Assembly (NCBI GenBank): GCA_028583405.1
Contig: CM053263.1
Location: forward strand, 5,809,804 to 5,873,803
Direction of reading: 5' to 3'
DNA length: 64,000 nt
Origin: Pogonophryne albipinna
Lineage: Eukaryota > Chordata > Actinopteri > Perciformes > Artedidraconidae
The position numbers and the translations under genes are program-made. Below, in pieces: positions 38,582 to 52,400 of the stretch. The notes beneath the pieces were generated by a model that saw only the letters and a list, made by a program, of their open reading frames with translations, was not told the origin of the DNA and did not search any database. Numbering within the stretch: position 1 is the stretch's first letter; each line of letters begins with the position of its first letter.

Positions 38582-40429
38582 TTCTCTGCTGAATACAAAA
38601 CAGAGACAATAAGGACAATTTGGCACGCTGACAAATTCTGACAAAGAAATTGCTTCGATGGTAATGGAAGAAATCCTTATTTTAAATTAAAGTGATAAAA
38701 GGGCCTGGCTCCCCCAACAATAAATATGTATGCCCCCATAGCCGTATTAACACCAAATACATAAATGAGCTAAATTCTAATGTTCAATCTAAATCACACA
38801 TCGATACAGTGATTTTCAATATGTGGGACTCCTTGGATTTAATGCCTGATTTCACGGTTGGCTACAATTCATGTCACGTGACCGCTGAACTACAACTAGG
38901 GAAATAAGTTATAGATTTTTAGAAAATCAGTCATAAGCTCAACTAATGCACGAGACAAGGAGTCAATAATAGATTAAAGACAGAGAAGCAGAGACACCCA
39001 AAAGGCAATCAGGGGTCCATATTAATTATGCTAATGACTTGGATTTGCTACTTCATTAACCACCATTTTGAGCTGCTTAATCACAAGGGTAGCTCCGCAT
39101 AAAAAAAAACACCAGACAGAGAGAGAGAGATTGTGTGTGTGCTTGCATACATCTCTGTGCATGTATGTGGGCACATGCTAATTACAACATCTGGTAATCA
39201 CTACAGAGACAATTAATTCAGTTCTATTTCGGTATCTATATGAGGGAGCGGTACTGTATGTATTTTGTAAATCTTAATTGAAAATGTTTTTGAAATGTGT
39301 TGTTTTCTATTAAACAGTGGATTAATTTCTTCATGTTGAAATACTCCCCTCAGATCTAGTAGATGATTTTCCCGCAGCTTTCTTTGCAAAACAGCAGGTG
39401 GGAGCAGAGTTCAATAACAGTTATGAGTGATTTCCCATTAAACTCATCAGAATAAATTTGTTTTGGGACTTGTGGAACATTCTTACTCATTTTTGAAGTA
39501 AAAAAGGCAAATCATTTTGAAAACCACTGATCTGGACAGTGCATGACCAGCGTACTGCGCACAGGATGTAAACAAGATACTCAACTAATGATCCTAAGCA
39601 GTATTAGTGCCTTTGGGAAAGCCTAGGAATTGCCAAAGGAGTCAGTGCAGCAAAGCATTTCGAGGACTAAATGAAAATGTATTGCCAATGATTCATTTCA
39701 CATTTATTATCAGCCTGAATCATGGGCTTTTCTTCTGCAGACATAAAGATTATTTGATGGCTCGACAAAGACAAAGGGAAAAAGTATTTTATGTTCCGAG
39801 ATTGTTGCTGTCAACCAAGAGCGGACCTCAATGTTTCCCCGTTCCTTTGTAAGTAATTTAAATGAGCAGAAATAAGTTTGTATGGTTTGAGGTGCACGAG
39901 GCTGTCAACATGTGGCAGTCATTTTATATCGATGTTTGCCCCTACAATAATTGATATGTCTTTGTCCTCTGACGCTATTAGACAAACATGGCAAGTGGCC
40001 TACAGAGCCATGTGTCTGTCTCATCAACAATGTACCGTCACGTTCATTTGACAGGACCTGATGCAGCTCTTCATAACACACTCCAGCTCTGCTACACGCT
40101 TCGATTGATTTCTACTGCCCTCTTCACCCCATGGACTCGTTGGCAGGTCCACCATTACTAACTCATGTCATCTGGAAAAGCAGTGTCCAAACCTATATAA
40201 CTTTATTTTAAATTATAGAGGAGATCCCAACTTTTCCAAATAATCCAATTCTCAAGCTGAATGTGTATAAAGTTACTCCTGAAACTTCCACTTTTTTGAA
40301 TAAAGGTTTAAAATAAGTGCAAGTTTGATACGGCATAAATTGTACATTTCCCCTCTGTGGGACTGATAAAGGTATTCTGATTCTGATGCTGAACCATATC
40401 ATTCATCTGGCTGCTATTCAGAAATTATG

Positions 40430-40650
40430 TATCTAGTATATCATATTCCAATAACTTGCATATAGACTCTTATTGCACTTTTTTAAACTATTTTTCTTTT
40501 TGTATTTACTATTTACTTGCACTATATTTTTCTGTTTACCTGTTTTATTGTGTTGCACTGTTGGAGGAGCCTATGACCTAAGATTTTCATCGTCATAACT
40601 ACACTGTAGCTATGTTCGTATGACAGAAATAAAAACCTTGAACCTTGATT
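40430..40650 (+). mobile_element. LINE 3' tail remnant
   Basis: It has TTGCACTTTTTTAAAC, TGTTGCACTGTTGGAGGAGC, AGATTTTCATCGTCATAAC and AATAAAAACCTTGAACCTTG. This is the 3'-UTR style of fish L2/Rex-like LINEs, which end in short direct repeats. No coding part remains. Confidence 0.5.
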
Positions 40651-42114
40651 AAGTGCTGGAAAAAGTAGATGTGGGTCATTATGTCGAACAAAGAAGTTAA
40701 CAATTTGACTTCACTAAAAGGCTAGATGTGATTATTTGCAAACAAAAATGACCCTGGACTTGTCTTTAAGGGGCATCATTTGACAGGGGAGAAATTAGAA
40801 TTTGGAAGTTCAAAAAAAATCAGTAGGTTTCGCAAACTCGGGAACACATTTTAGCCAGGAATCCTGGGAAATCACTGATTCTCGATTTGTGACATACAGT
40901 ACAACCCTTTATCCCACATTTCCAAGGGATATGATAAAAGGGTACTTGATCAAGATTGACATATATGGCAGAAGGATTACAAATAAACCAATCCAACATA
41001 TTTCCATCAAAATGTTGCTTCATTTTATTCTAATACAAGAAAAGCTGATAAGCGGTTGATAAAACGATTTTTTCTAAACCGATAGAATGAAGAGTTTATT
41101 TAGTTTGTTTGTATAGTTATCCGTTGTAAACCTCAGACTTTTCTGAATGAGAGTAGTGTGAAGTAAAGAATAAAATATTTTTGAACGTACACGAGAGCCA
41201 CAAAAGGAACGAACATTTGACTGATGTTCGTATCTCCTATAGCACCCCAAGCATTTCAGGTATAGGAACTGGTATGATTACTAAGTAGCTCAAAAACCTT
41301 AAAGCAGGATTAGTGTTTGATATTTCTTCCTCTGGTTACTGGATGCACATCACACTGAGCTTGTCTTTAATTTTCAAGGCAAAACAACCGTCATAATAAC
41401 ACTGTTGTTCCTCTTTGAACAATACAATCCAACACCTGGCATGGCCCTCAACAGTTCGCTATGGGCTGAACAATATAGCACACAACAGGTGCCAAATACA
41501 AATGTATTCAAGTGTTGATGATAATTAATGTTGGTGAAACATTACCTTTATGACAATGCAATCCCTCATAATCATTCCACTATGCTATCATAAGCCATGA
41601 GTTGTATTTGTGATGCAGTGGTCACACAAATGGAAATGATTAAAGTAACTATGACGACACTTGGTGTGATTGCTATCATTGTGTGTGGATAGTGGTGTAT
41701 TTGCTGTATTACAAGTGACTTTCCGATTATATGGGGAGCTTATTTGAATCCAGACACTCAGACTAATCTATTGGGAGTCGGAGTCAGTCTGTGATTCCTA
41801 ATGGAACAGCTCGAGGCGGTAGATTGGTATGACAACAAAGATTACAGTCTGCACTTTTTTTATGTTTGGGAAGGGGTCGCTTGAGTTCACAAATAATGAT
41901 TAGATGGCCACAGGCAAGAGGATACCAAGGGGAATATTTGTCAAACAGCATGATGTAACCAATGCTAGAAAGCTACCTGTTATTCATCAGATACCAGAAG
42001 AGGAAACCAGTTGGCTGATTGGTGGATACATTTAAATAAAAAACGAATTGTGAGTAAGTTCAGGCTTTTTAGAAACAGATAACCCGCAGAGGTTTCAAAC
42101 AAAGCAGAGTGAAA

Positions 42115-43356
42115 AAACACTTTTTTATAGATATTTTTATTTCTGTTTTTACAGACTTTTTGTCACAACAAAGTCAGCAAGAGCATCTTTTCTGTCCATT
42201 ACATTGTAGTAATTCATTTGAAAGCAACCAAGAGAGGACCAGCAACCATTTCATAGCGTAAAAGCAGAGGCCATTTAGACATGCAGCAAAACAGGCAGGG
42301 CTTCTAATCAAATCCAAAGGCAAGGGGAATGCTAACAGCCCCCACCCCATTCAGTTTCAACTTTACCCCCCCATTTACCGAGCCCCCAGAGCCCATCAAT
42401 TACAAAAAACACAGAAGCTGCAACAAAAAATGATTTTTCGCTCTGAAATCTCACTCTAGGGATGACAAAATGAACAAATCTCTAGAATTGCTTATTCTAT
42501 TATGTGCTGTTAACATTGCTTCAAAAAGGGATTCAGTAACAGATTTTAAAATTGCAACATTCAAGTTTCTCTAGTTAACCAGCATGGTGATTGGTCAAAG
42601 ATCACAGAATATGCGTTAAATTAGTCAACAAACGATGTTTGATATGTAAGTGATATGCAGAGTAGAAAAGGAGAATTTGACCTCTGGACCTCTCTCAAAC
42701 CAACATTTCCAAAATTTCGAGATTGGTGGGACAGTCTATTTAAAAAAAGAAATCAAGGTATAGGCCACACATAACGAAAGGTTAATACAATGAAACTTTA
42801 CAACCTTTCTTTCAATCTATCTAGTATAGTACAGTGCAATTACTGTTTATTTCATGAGTTTAAGCACTGGCCATACAATACTCATATTAAAGTTGTAGAA
42901 AATGTCAACACACTTTTGATCTATTACTATTTGATTTGCAAAAGAGAACTGCAAATGAGAGATGTGGATTTAAGTACTAAGCTTTGCGTTTACATTACGG
43001 AGTGTGATTTATAGTCTGAGCAGTGTTCTAGGATCCAGGTGCGAGAGCGCTCCCCCAGTGTTTGGTCCCTAAGGGAGACATAATTGACAAGACCTTCTGT
43101 TATAAATGGCTACAAACAGAGGCCAAAACAAGAGAACATCCTATCCCAAAAACTTAGGGAAAAATGAAAAAAATAAACAAGTTAAAGGAATATCACCAGA
43201 CAGACAAAATGACCCTCCAGCAAACAGACAAAAGCAGTGTTTAGACAGAGGTTGACCGGGGAAAAAGGGGGGAGTCCATCTTCTGTCAGGGGACCACTGC
43301 ATCCATCTGTCTGTCCGTTCACCCACCTGTCCAGCCTCCTCACACACTGTAGGGTC
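42115..43356 (-). other. mtpn: probable mtpn 3' UTR
   Basis: The stretch after the mtpn stop is free of recognisable repeats. It ends near a canonical AATAAA on the minus strand (42137-42142) followed by a T/GT-rich stretch. A proximal AATAAA lies at 42846-42851. Use of both signals would give UTRs of about 0.5 and 1.2 kb. Vertebrate MTPN mRNAs are known for long 3' UTRs. No LUZP6-like frame, which in human overlaps this UTR, was recognised. Confidence 0.55.
42137..42142 (-). terminator. mtpn distal polyadenylation signal
   Basis: AATAAA on the transcript strand, 1.2 kb after the stop, with a GTGTTTTTTCAC stretch just downstream. Confidence 0.5.
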
Positions 43357-43443
43357 TCACTTCAGCAGAGCCTTTATGGCTTCGTCCTCGGCAGCTTCAA
43401 AGGCACTGATACCGTCCGGTCCTTTCCGGTCTTTGTCAGCTCC
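43357..43443 (-). CDS. mtpn: mtpn coding exon 4 and stop
   Basis: 28 codons plus TGA (43357-43359) after acceptor ctcctccacag. Encodes [20 protein letters not shown] and ends EAIKALLK. Matches the last myotrophin exon in length and phase. Confidence 0.97.
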   Translation of the reverse strand, partial: GADKDRKGPDGISAFEAAEDEAIKALLK

Positions 43444-46400
43444 CTGTGGAGGAGAGGGGACATGAATATTAAATATGCTTAGCAGGCACATCAAGTCTTC
43501 CCGACAGTAGGATGTCAACTCTACTTCATTGAGTCAGGTGTAAAGATGAGGTACAGCGACCTCAATCTATAGCATAATACAAAATAAAGCTTCCTATGCC
43601 CATTTGAAACCAAAAAAGTGCCAGGTACTAGACTTGAAAATAAGTGTTATATAATAATTGACTCATACTCCCTCTATTTAATATCTTGTTCTGTTCAAAA
43701 CAGTCAGAATGTTTGAACTTCATTTAATGTTTTTTGGCCGATCCAAGAAATGTCAATCGCCGAGCCTCAGAACTCTATCAGCAACCACCGTCTGGGCTGT
43801 ATGAATGAATTCTCTTGACAAGTTGTAGCAGTCACAATGTCAATATCGCTTTTAGTTTTCGGGTATGATTCCCAAAGAGCAGAGATGTTTATGGGGCCAA
43901 GATCGGTATAGAGCTGAAGCCCTTTGAAAAGAAAACTGAACAATGTCTTGCATCAATGCCTTCAACGAACATGCTATCCAATAAGTCTGAAACAAATCAT
44001 CCTGTGCATATCATGTATCAAAGGAATGTCTTGCCAAAGCCCAGGTGCACTCTTTAAACAGCCACCCATATGTTACGCAAAGCCTGCGATTTTTTCTAAA
44101 AAAAAATGTCTTTTGTTCTTCTTGTGTGTCAGTCATCCACACCAATCAGAAGTGCTGTGCTCCACATGTACCAGCCATTGTTAACCAATCAGAAGTGGCC
44201 CATGATAGAAGGTGATGGACAGATTGGGAGTGATCTTGGATGACAATTTGACTTTTGAAAGCCATATAAGAAGCATGACTAGAAAGCTGAAATATAACAT
44301 TTTCAAATGTAAACATATTAGGAACTCATTAACCATAGAAGCATCGAAAACCTTTTTGCATGCCATGATACTATCACATTTTCACTACTGTATAACCTGC
44401 TTGTCCCAAGCAACTAAGACTGCTATGAGACCACCTGAGGTTCTTTATAAACAAGCCTTAAAAGTTATGGATAGAAAGTCATTAAAAGACCATCATTGCA
44501 ATATACTGTCCAAATACAAACTTTTCAGTTTTGATAGTCTTGTTCTACTTTCCCGAGTTCAATTGGTATTCAGAATCATTCACAATTCTACAACAACACC
44601 ATTGAGGGGCTTTTTTCAGCTTCGCCGTGAGCAGTTGCAGAAACTCCAGATCTGCATTAAATGCAGATCTAACCATCCCTCTGAGGCGCACTGCCTTTGG
44701 ACGATCAGCATTTTCGTTTACAGCCATCAAGCACTGGAATACTCTTCCAGTTGAACTTAAAACCTGTACTGATATTAACTCGTTTTCTTATGGTGCAAAA
44801 AAAATGATATTAAGCAACATGTCATGCCAACATTAATTACACTGTAATCTGAGTTTTTTTAATTTGAACTGTATTGTCATACTATATCTTAGATATTTTA
44901 TTTAAAGGTGGTGTAGGTAAGTTTGAGAAACCAGCTCGAGTGCGCTAGAATTTGAAAATACACAACCGGGAAAAATCTGCCACTTCCTTACAGAGCCCTT
45001 CCTCCAACACACACGACATGACCAATCAGGGCACTAGATAAGTTTGTGCACAGATGGAAGGCTGACAGGCAGGTAGGCCATAATGTTATTTTAGCCGGGC
45101 CGGCTAAAATGATTGGTCGTGCTTTTTACAGTACTACAGCTTCCACAGATGACATTTTTTTATGGATTTGTTGTCAAAGCACTTAAGATATTCATTGCTA
45201 TCGGGATGTTAAGAGCATTCCATGGAATATAACAAAAAGTGTATCTCGAGCCGGTTTCTCAAACTTACCTACCGCACCTTTAAGGGCGCTTTCACACCTG
45301 CCTTGTATAGTCCGGTTGAATCGAACCCTGGTGCGTTTAGCCGCTTGGTGCGGTTCATTTGGGTCGGTGTGAACACAATCCGAGACCTCTTAAGTGAACT
45401 AAACAACCGGACTCTGGTCCGCTAAAATAGGTGGTCTCGGAGCACTTGCTTGCGAACTCTGGAGCGTAGGGCTGCACGGTATTGAAAAATACTGACATCG
45501 CGATTTTTTTCCCCCCTGCGGTATATATTGCGTTTTTTTTAACCTGTTAAGCCCCAAAGTCCACGCGGGTACTTTACTTTTTTTTTTCACGACAGTGTCT
45601 CAGGGGATCGTAATATTTAAGAACCTATTAATGTGTTATACCAGATTAACGGAAATAATCTCAGCTAACTGACGATACAAACCATTTTTACCAAAACAAA
45701 ACACAAGTCTCATAAGAAGCATCTAAATGACCCATGAGCGAAAAATGCTACCGCACTTTGGCACAGAACTCAAGATAAATATATATATATATACATACAA
45801 GATATCCGATTAAAGCTGAGGTTCCACAGATTATTTAGGTATATAGTATCATCACTGAGTGATCTGAACTCGCGACAGGGGAAGCAAACTCAGACATCAC
45901 AACACGTACCTTTACGTAGCTTCTAGGGGAGATGTCTCACCGTAGCTGTCAATCTGATCAAAAGACGTGTTCAATGGCATTAAAACGAGAAAGAAAAAAC
46001 GCGGCTGAATCGGTTAATCCATAGGTTTTTAACGTCTCTGTATAAAAAAATGATTTAATTTATAATCCATAATTCCATTTTTATGTAAATATCGCAGAGC
46101 AAAAGTTAGCTGCTAATGGTAGCCACCAGAGTGGCTGCTGCTTCCGGTCTTGGCATGTTGCTTACCCTCAAATAAGGGGGTTCATCTGTGAATGAAGAAG
46201 AGTGGTAAGGGATCCAAGAGATTAAACGTATTTGTTACGACCCATTAAACTATAGGAAGCTTCTTGGAAGTAAATCTTCATTCTCTCCGGTATTGTCCTC
46301 CTGTGCCTCGCTAATTTTTTACCAGTGTTTTGATGGTCTGCAAACTAGCGGGGCGGGGCCTGCTGTGATCTGATCAAGAATGATTGTGATTGGTAGTTTG

Positions 46401-49400
46401 CTGTGCATGCAGGGGAAGTTCTACACACACCAACACATAAACAAATAAGGAGTGAGAGTGACGCGTAGCCAAAACCGGAAGCTGCATACACTCTGGTGGC
46501 TACCATTAGCAGCTAACTTTTGTGCTCCGATTTTTACATAAAAATGGAATTATGGATTATAAACAATTGCTTCAAAGCCACAGATACATTATCAACCTAT
46601 GGATCAACCGATTCAGCCGCGTTTTTTCTTTCTCGTTTTAATGCCATTGAACACGTCTTTTGATCAGATTGACAGCTACGGTGAGACGATCTCCAGTAAA
46701 AGCTCCGTAAAAGGTACGTGTTGTGATGTCTGTTTGCTTTCCCTGTTGCGAGATCGGATCGCTTAGATACTATACTTAAATAATCTGTGGAGTCTCAGCT
46801 TTAATCGGATATATTGTATGTGCAGTTTCGATAAGTAATAAGGGTATCTTTATTTTGAATTCTGTGCTAAAGTGCGTTAGCATTTAAAAAAAAAGAAGAA
46901 TAAAACCGCACGTCCCTGCGGTGTGAATACCGCGCATGCGCATACCGCGGTTATCGCCATGACACGGTATATCGTTCAGCCCTAGTAGATAGGTGAAGCA
47001 GAGGTAGCTAATGTAGGAGATACAAGCAGCAACAAAAAAAGTGACAAATGGACTGCCTCATCACATTGTCTTAATGCACAGACTAAATCAATCAATAACT
47101 TCTAATGTTCCTGTGTCGATGTTGCTTTGCAAGGCAGTAAACCACAGCTGGAGCTAGTTGCTTGTTAATGGTGAAGTATTATATAGTCACACGTTGGAAC
47201 TGTGGTAGTTTGTCATTGATGATGCTGTCAGCGTGAATGTCGGCATATGTATTTACTTTGCAGAGTGCATTCTGTAAGTTATATTTAGGCAGGTGGAACA
47301 TTCTCTGTCTATATATGTAAAGTGTGAAAACCATACCATGGGTTTCGTGGGCTCCCTTTCTTTTGGAGATATCAGATACTATACTTAAATAATCTGTGGA
47401 GTCTCAGCTTTAATCGGATATATTGTATGTGCAGTTTCGATAAGTAATAAGGGTATCTTTATTTTGAATTGTGTGCTAAAGTGCGTTAGCATTTTTTTTT
47501 TAAAATGAATAAAACCGCACGTCCCTGCGGTGTGAATACCGCGCATGCGCATACCGCGGTTATCGCCATGACACGGTATATCGTTCAGCCCTACTGGAGC
47601 GGTTCATTTCTGGTGTGAACGCAGTCCGCACCAAAACATAGGAAGCGTAGTATTTACGTGTCACAAGAACGCGGATATCTTCAAAAATCTTTAGCGAAAG
47701 AGTCTTTCAAGACATCCGCGGTTGTTTAGTTAAAGAGTGAAGCAGAATGAAGTGTTGAACAGTGTCGTGTAAAGTAAAAATTCTCCGTCAGTTACATAAA
47801 ATTAAGAACACCTGTCGTCGGTGAAACGCCCCTCCTTACTGCAGAACGTCTCTCATTATGTTATAATGTTTTTTAATGGACGTTGTCTGATAATATAATC
47901 ATATGCGCGGGCCTCTAGTGTCTGTTGATCTCCAGATTAACAGCAGCATGAGAATAACCTGCCGAAAGTGCCGATGCTCCATGGCGGAGGCTACGGTAGA
48001 AATTGCCAGGATTTGTGTTTTTACCCCCTTAATGTCTGACCAATGGTTTAACAGCATTTCCGTGCACAAGACTTGTGTTTAAAGTTTATAGTCCGTTTGA
48101 GTTTTGCCCGTGTGAACGCAAACCGAACCTTCTGAAAAATGAAACAATGTAACAAACTGTGGTCTGGTGCGCACCTGAGAGCGGACTATTAGGTGTGAAT
48201 TAGGGATGCTCTGATCGCCAATTTCGGGGCCGATCGCCGGAATCAGTATCGGCCGATACCGATCGCCGATCCGATCGAGTGGGCGGGGCCTAAATGGAAG
48301 ATTTAAACATCACTTTAAATCTTCCATTTAAAGTGATGTTTAAACTCAGTTAATGGGGCTCATTCACTGGAGCTTCCACAAACAACAATCAACTTAATTA
48401 TTACATTCAAATGATGTACATTATTCAAGTTTACATTCACTTTGGATAATAACACGGGAGAAATGAGCGGAAGCGCTCTCTTTTCCTCTCTCTCTCCCCC
48501 CTCTCCTGACAGCCTGTTCTCACTGATCCAGTAATGAGTGACCCGACAGTGAAGAATACATATATTTATAATGACTAGTTTAGCTTGTTCCAGAGGTAGA
48601 TAAAATAGCCAAGTGTGTTAGGTCTAACTCTTGTGTGTTTCGCTCCGCTTACCGGTCCGGCGGGCGGAGCTGCAGGATTTCTGCTTCACACACACGTTGC
48701 TATTTTACTGTCTTTTTCGGACACCTTAAAATAATGCCAGACCGGTGAAGCCATTTTGGCGAGCTTGTTTTGCCGCACACATAGAAAAGTGTCATGTATT
48801 TTACGTCATGCGATCGGCTCTCGCGATCGGCATGTTTAGAGAGCACCCCTAGTGTGAATGCACCCAAAGTGTATTTGAAGTGTACTAAGTATTATGTTCG
48901 TAACTTGTATTTAAATCAGGCTTTATAATTATTTGAGTGACCGAGATCATGGAAGTGTATTTCAAGTGTACTATGTATTAATTTATTGAGCTGTACTTAA
49001 ATCAGGTTTTAAAATGGTTTGACTGATAGAGATCATGCAATGTTATTATTTGTTTATTGATTGGTATGAACCTGCCTGAGGACCACAGATGGAAATTAGC
49101 TATTAGCTATAATCTGGCATATTGCATCTCTTCTCTTTGCTGAGATTAATGTTTTTGTATACATGGTCCTTCTATAAATAAATACAAATATGACAGATTG
49201 ATCCAATCACCTGCCAAGTATTTTTGAAATACTTTTCCAAATGGCTTCCAATGGAGCTTTCCTAGATGGTTTTGGTGAAACAAACCATCTGAGTCAGGTT
49301 AGTAATGCGCCATCACATGTTTTACATCTGTTACAGGGTGAATCATAAACTGAAGCTTGACTTTAAAGCAACCCAACGGAAGTTTCATGTACGTTTAGTT

Positions 49401-52400
49401 CTTTCACTGGTAGCTCGGGCTGCGGGGGTGCTAGAGACGGGAGCATGTTGATGCGACCTTCCTAGCCGTTAATATGGCCGCATTTTACAATAAACTTCCG
49501 TTGGGTCGCTTAAAAACAAATATCGCAAATTGAATCGCAATCGCAATATTTGTCAGAAAAATCGCAATTACATTTTTTTCCCAAAATCATGCAGCCCTAT
49601 AACTCAGTCATTTAGCACTTGCTTTCCAGTCTTTATCCAGACAACACATGCATAACAAAGCTGATATGAGTGGATGCAATCATTCAGATGACTAAGGAAA
49701 ATATAAAAAAATGAATGTAGAGAAGGAGAGAGAAATTGACTTAGTGAGAAAAGATTAAAATGGGCAACAGAGGAGAGACGTCCCTTTGTTTGGCCTGCCA
49801 ACTTCAGCCTCTTAGCAAAGGGCTTACAGAGCCAAGGCAGAGTGAGTCTATTGTTGCGTGGAGAAGCAGGGCATCAAAAACAATGCGACCCAGTTCAGTG
49901 CCCGGCCGTGTGGGGATGATTGTCTGGGTGCAAATTCCGTAACACAGGAGCAACAGAGCGCATCTCGAGCCAGAAAGATTTACAAGGGCTGCACGGGTGA
50001 CCTGTCAGATCTAAAAGCCTAATTGGTAAGATTTCGTCAATTCACAACATGCTTTGCATTTTTAGGCTGTGGGCACCTGTCAATACATCAGCCATGTTAA
50101 CGCCCTGTTATGTAACATTTGAGCTCTGGCGACTGGTGACCCAGTTTGGACCTGGCATTTAATGCATTTGTGTTGATTTGATCGCTTGTGCTGAGGGGCT
50201 CTCATCTCCTCGCTTTTTATGCAAATAATAACATAGGCTACATTATTTCAGTTTCAATACACAACCTTCTTTTTGAAGATTAGCCCAATGTTGCCAACTC
50301 TTCTCCAAAGAAAGTAGGTATCAGTCCTAGCTCCAAAAGTAGCAAGACATTTGCAGAATTGGCACGTGACGAGGGCCTACAGAGTTTCAACTTCTTATGT
50401 TTTTTTATCCACGTATGAAACATTAACTTTAAACTGGTGATAAAATGTTACAAGTAATTGTTTACCCTTTCCAATATATTTAATTTTCATTTAGATAGCA
50501 GGAAACAGCATTACACCTTTACCTTAACCCTGTCACCATCAATACTATAAAAAAGGTACACAAACAATTGTATACGGTGTGTGTATAATAAGCATTCCCT
50601 CCTGCTCACCACACTCAAATTGACTTTATCAGTATCCTAAAGGGTCTGCCATAGATTGGTAATCACTGTTTGTGTTTATGGTCGTTATATTAATATCTGG
50701 GGCCCATACTCCTGCCTCATATGATGAACCATGCCATCCAAAATGGATATTGAGCATCTTGCCATACTTGTTGTGACAGCACTTAAATTAATGAGCTTTC
50801 CCCCACTTGAATAATGACCCCCTCATGGTCACCTCACGGTCCAAACATTATCCAGTCAGAGTCGAGCTAGTGGCCAAGGGAGACACAACCTAATGAATGA
50901 GAATAGACTCCCAGGGTGTCTCCAGAGTCTCACCGAGAGACATCATCATTCTGAAATATGGAGGCATACAAAGCAGCACTGGGTCGGTAATGTAATGTCA
51001 GTTATGTAATGCCACGGCCCTGCCAAAGGGTCCATTAAGTTTGTATTGAGCAGCTGAATGGAAGTGAAAGGTCTCCCATGCACAACTCTTCAAATATTGG
51101 GACAGAGCATTGCTCAAAACTTAGTTGAAATGCAGTGCTCCTATCAGACTATTGACCCGCTGGCAGCAGTAACACATTACTGAGCTGTAAGAGGGCAAAC
51201 GCCCAGCAAAAAAAAGATGGAAGATCAATATCTGTATTGGAGCAAACCATGTCAGCTGGGCTCAGGTTGAAATAAATATATGTGGAATAGATTAATGAGC
51301 TACAACAAACCTTAGTCATTATTGGATAACAATAACCATTAATGATAGATATTTAATGTTTTATTGTTTTTAAGATAATTATTTATCAAATTAAGAATCA
51401 GTGGCTCCGGCAGTGGCTCAGTCAGTAGGGGCTTGGACTGTGAGCCGTAGGGTCACCGGTTCAAGTCCTCGACCAGACCTAAATATGGTGTGTGGACTGC
51501 TACTTGGAGAGGACCCAGTTCACCTCCTGCCCTGCTGTGGTGACCTTGAGCAAGGCACCGGAAATTAGGGCTGTACCCGAATATCCGAATATTCGTTCGA
51601 GTACTATTCGGGTTTCAATTTCGTTATTTTATTTTTTATTTATTGAAATCTCCAATATCAACGTAAGAGCTTGTGCCTCTTCGGGGGGTTCTAACACTTA
51701 ACCATAAACGTTATCGTTTACTTTCTCCGTCTTTATATGTAGATATTACTTTTTCTCCATTAATCTCCGTCACGTTGTTTCCATAGCAACAACAACTTCC
51801 TGTCAACTGCGCCAACTCTTCTTCAAAATAAAAGCATGTCTATACAAAATAGAAAGCCAAGCCAAATTACACTTAAGACAAATACAACTGCAACGAAAGT
51901 AACACACACAATGCAATATCCTTTTCAATTTCAAATAACACAAATTGGGTTATATACATTAACAAATAACTATAAAACAACAATACTGAAGAATAACAAA
52001 AAGAATGCCGTGAATAAACCGAAATACACGTGTCGAAGCAGTTCGCTGCTGATTACTACCAAATATCCGGAGCCCTAAAAATGGTATTCGGGACAGCCCT
52101 ACCGGACATCCCCCTTCCCCCCTCACTCCCATTGCTCCCCGGGCGCTGTACAATAGCTGCCCACTGCTCCTAGTACTAGACTCCTGGTACTAGGATGGGT
52201 TAAATGCAGAGGACAAATTTCACTGTGTGTGCTGTGTGCTCTGCATGTGTGACCATTAAAGAGGGTTTCATCCCTCCCAATTATATTCTTCAATTCTTCT
52301 ATCAGTGATGCAACCATTTTTTGACAACATGAGTTACTCAATTATTTAAATGTCATGAAAAAAACAACATTACCATTTCCCGGAACCCAAGGTGACTTTA

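Larger units (their letters stand above)
36480..42114. other. gene-free intergenic DNA 3' of mtpn
   Basis: No protein-coding gene is supported. The segment 38191-38581 is the apparent source of the duplicate at 46985-47375. LINE 3'-tail remnants lie near 40340-40395 and 40430-40650. A short GA/GT simple repeat lies near 39115-39145. Confidence 0.55.
45467..47593. mobile_element. composite fold-back hAT element with templated insertion
   Basis: It starts TAGGGCTGCACGGTATTG and ends ATATCGTTCAGCCCTA, with an exact 8-bp duplication CTGGAGCG (45459-45466 and 47594-47601). Long inverted arms (about 45770-46130 against 46490-46850) share blocks such as CAATCTGATCAAAAGACGTG, so it can fold back. 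A first 3' terminus occurs at 46984. A 391-bp copy of 38191-38581 follows, and then a second copy of the last 220 bp, which carries the real outer end. Confidence 0.9.
45284..48865. mobile_element. Harbinger-like MITE split by two hAT insertions
   Basis: The left end GGGCGCTTTCACACCTGCCT and the inverted right end (read from the other side, GGGTGCATTCACACCTAATA) match over about 30 bp and share TAGTCCG. Two complete hAT elements (45467-47593 and 48201-48851), each with 8-bp duplications, interrupt it. The original element was about 0.8 kb. GGG/CCC ends with a TAA-like flank suggest PIF/Harbinger, but the target duplication is unclear. Confidence 0.65.

Noticed and set aside
42115..43356. A LUZP6-like second reading frame in the mtpn mRNA
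   Set aside because: Human LUZP6 overlaps the MTPN 3' UTR, but no similar frame was recognised here.
51405..51480. tRNA-like sequence with A and B boxes
   Set aside because: It continues into a SINE body and lacks a complete cloverleaf, so it is a SINE head and not a tRNA gene.
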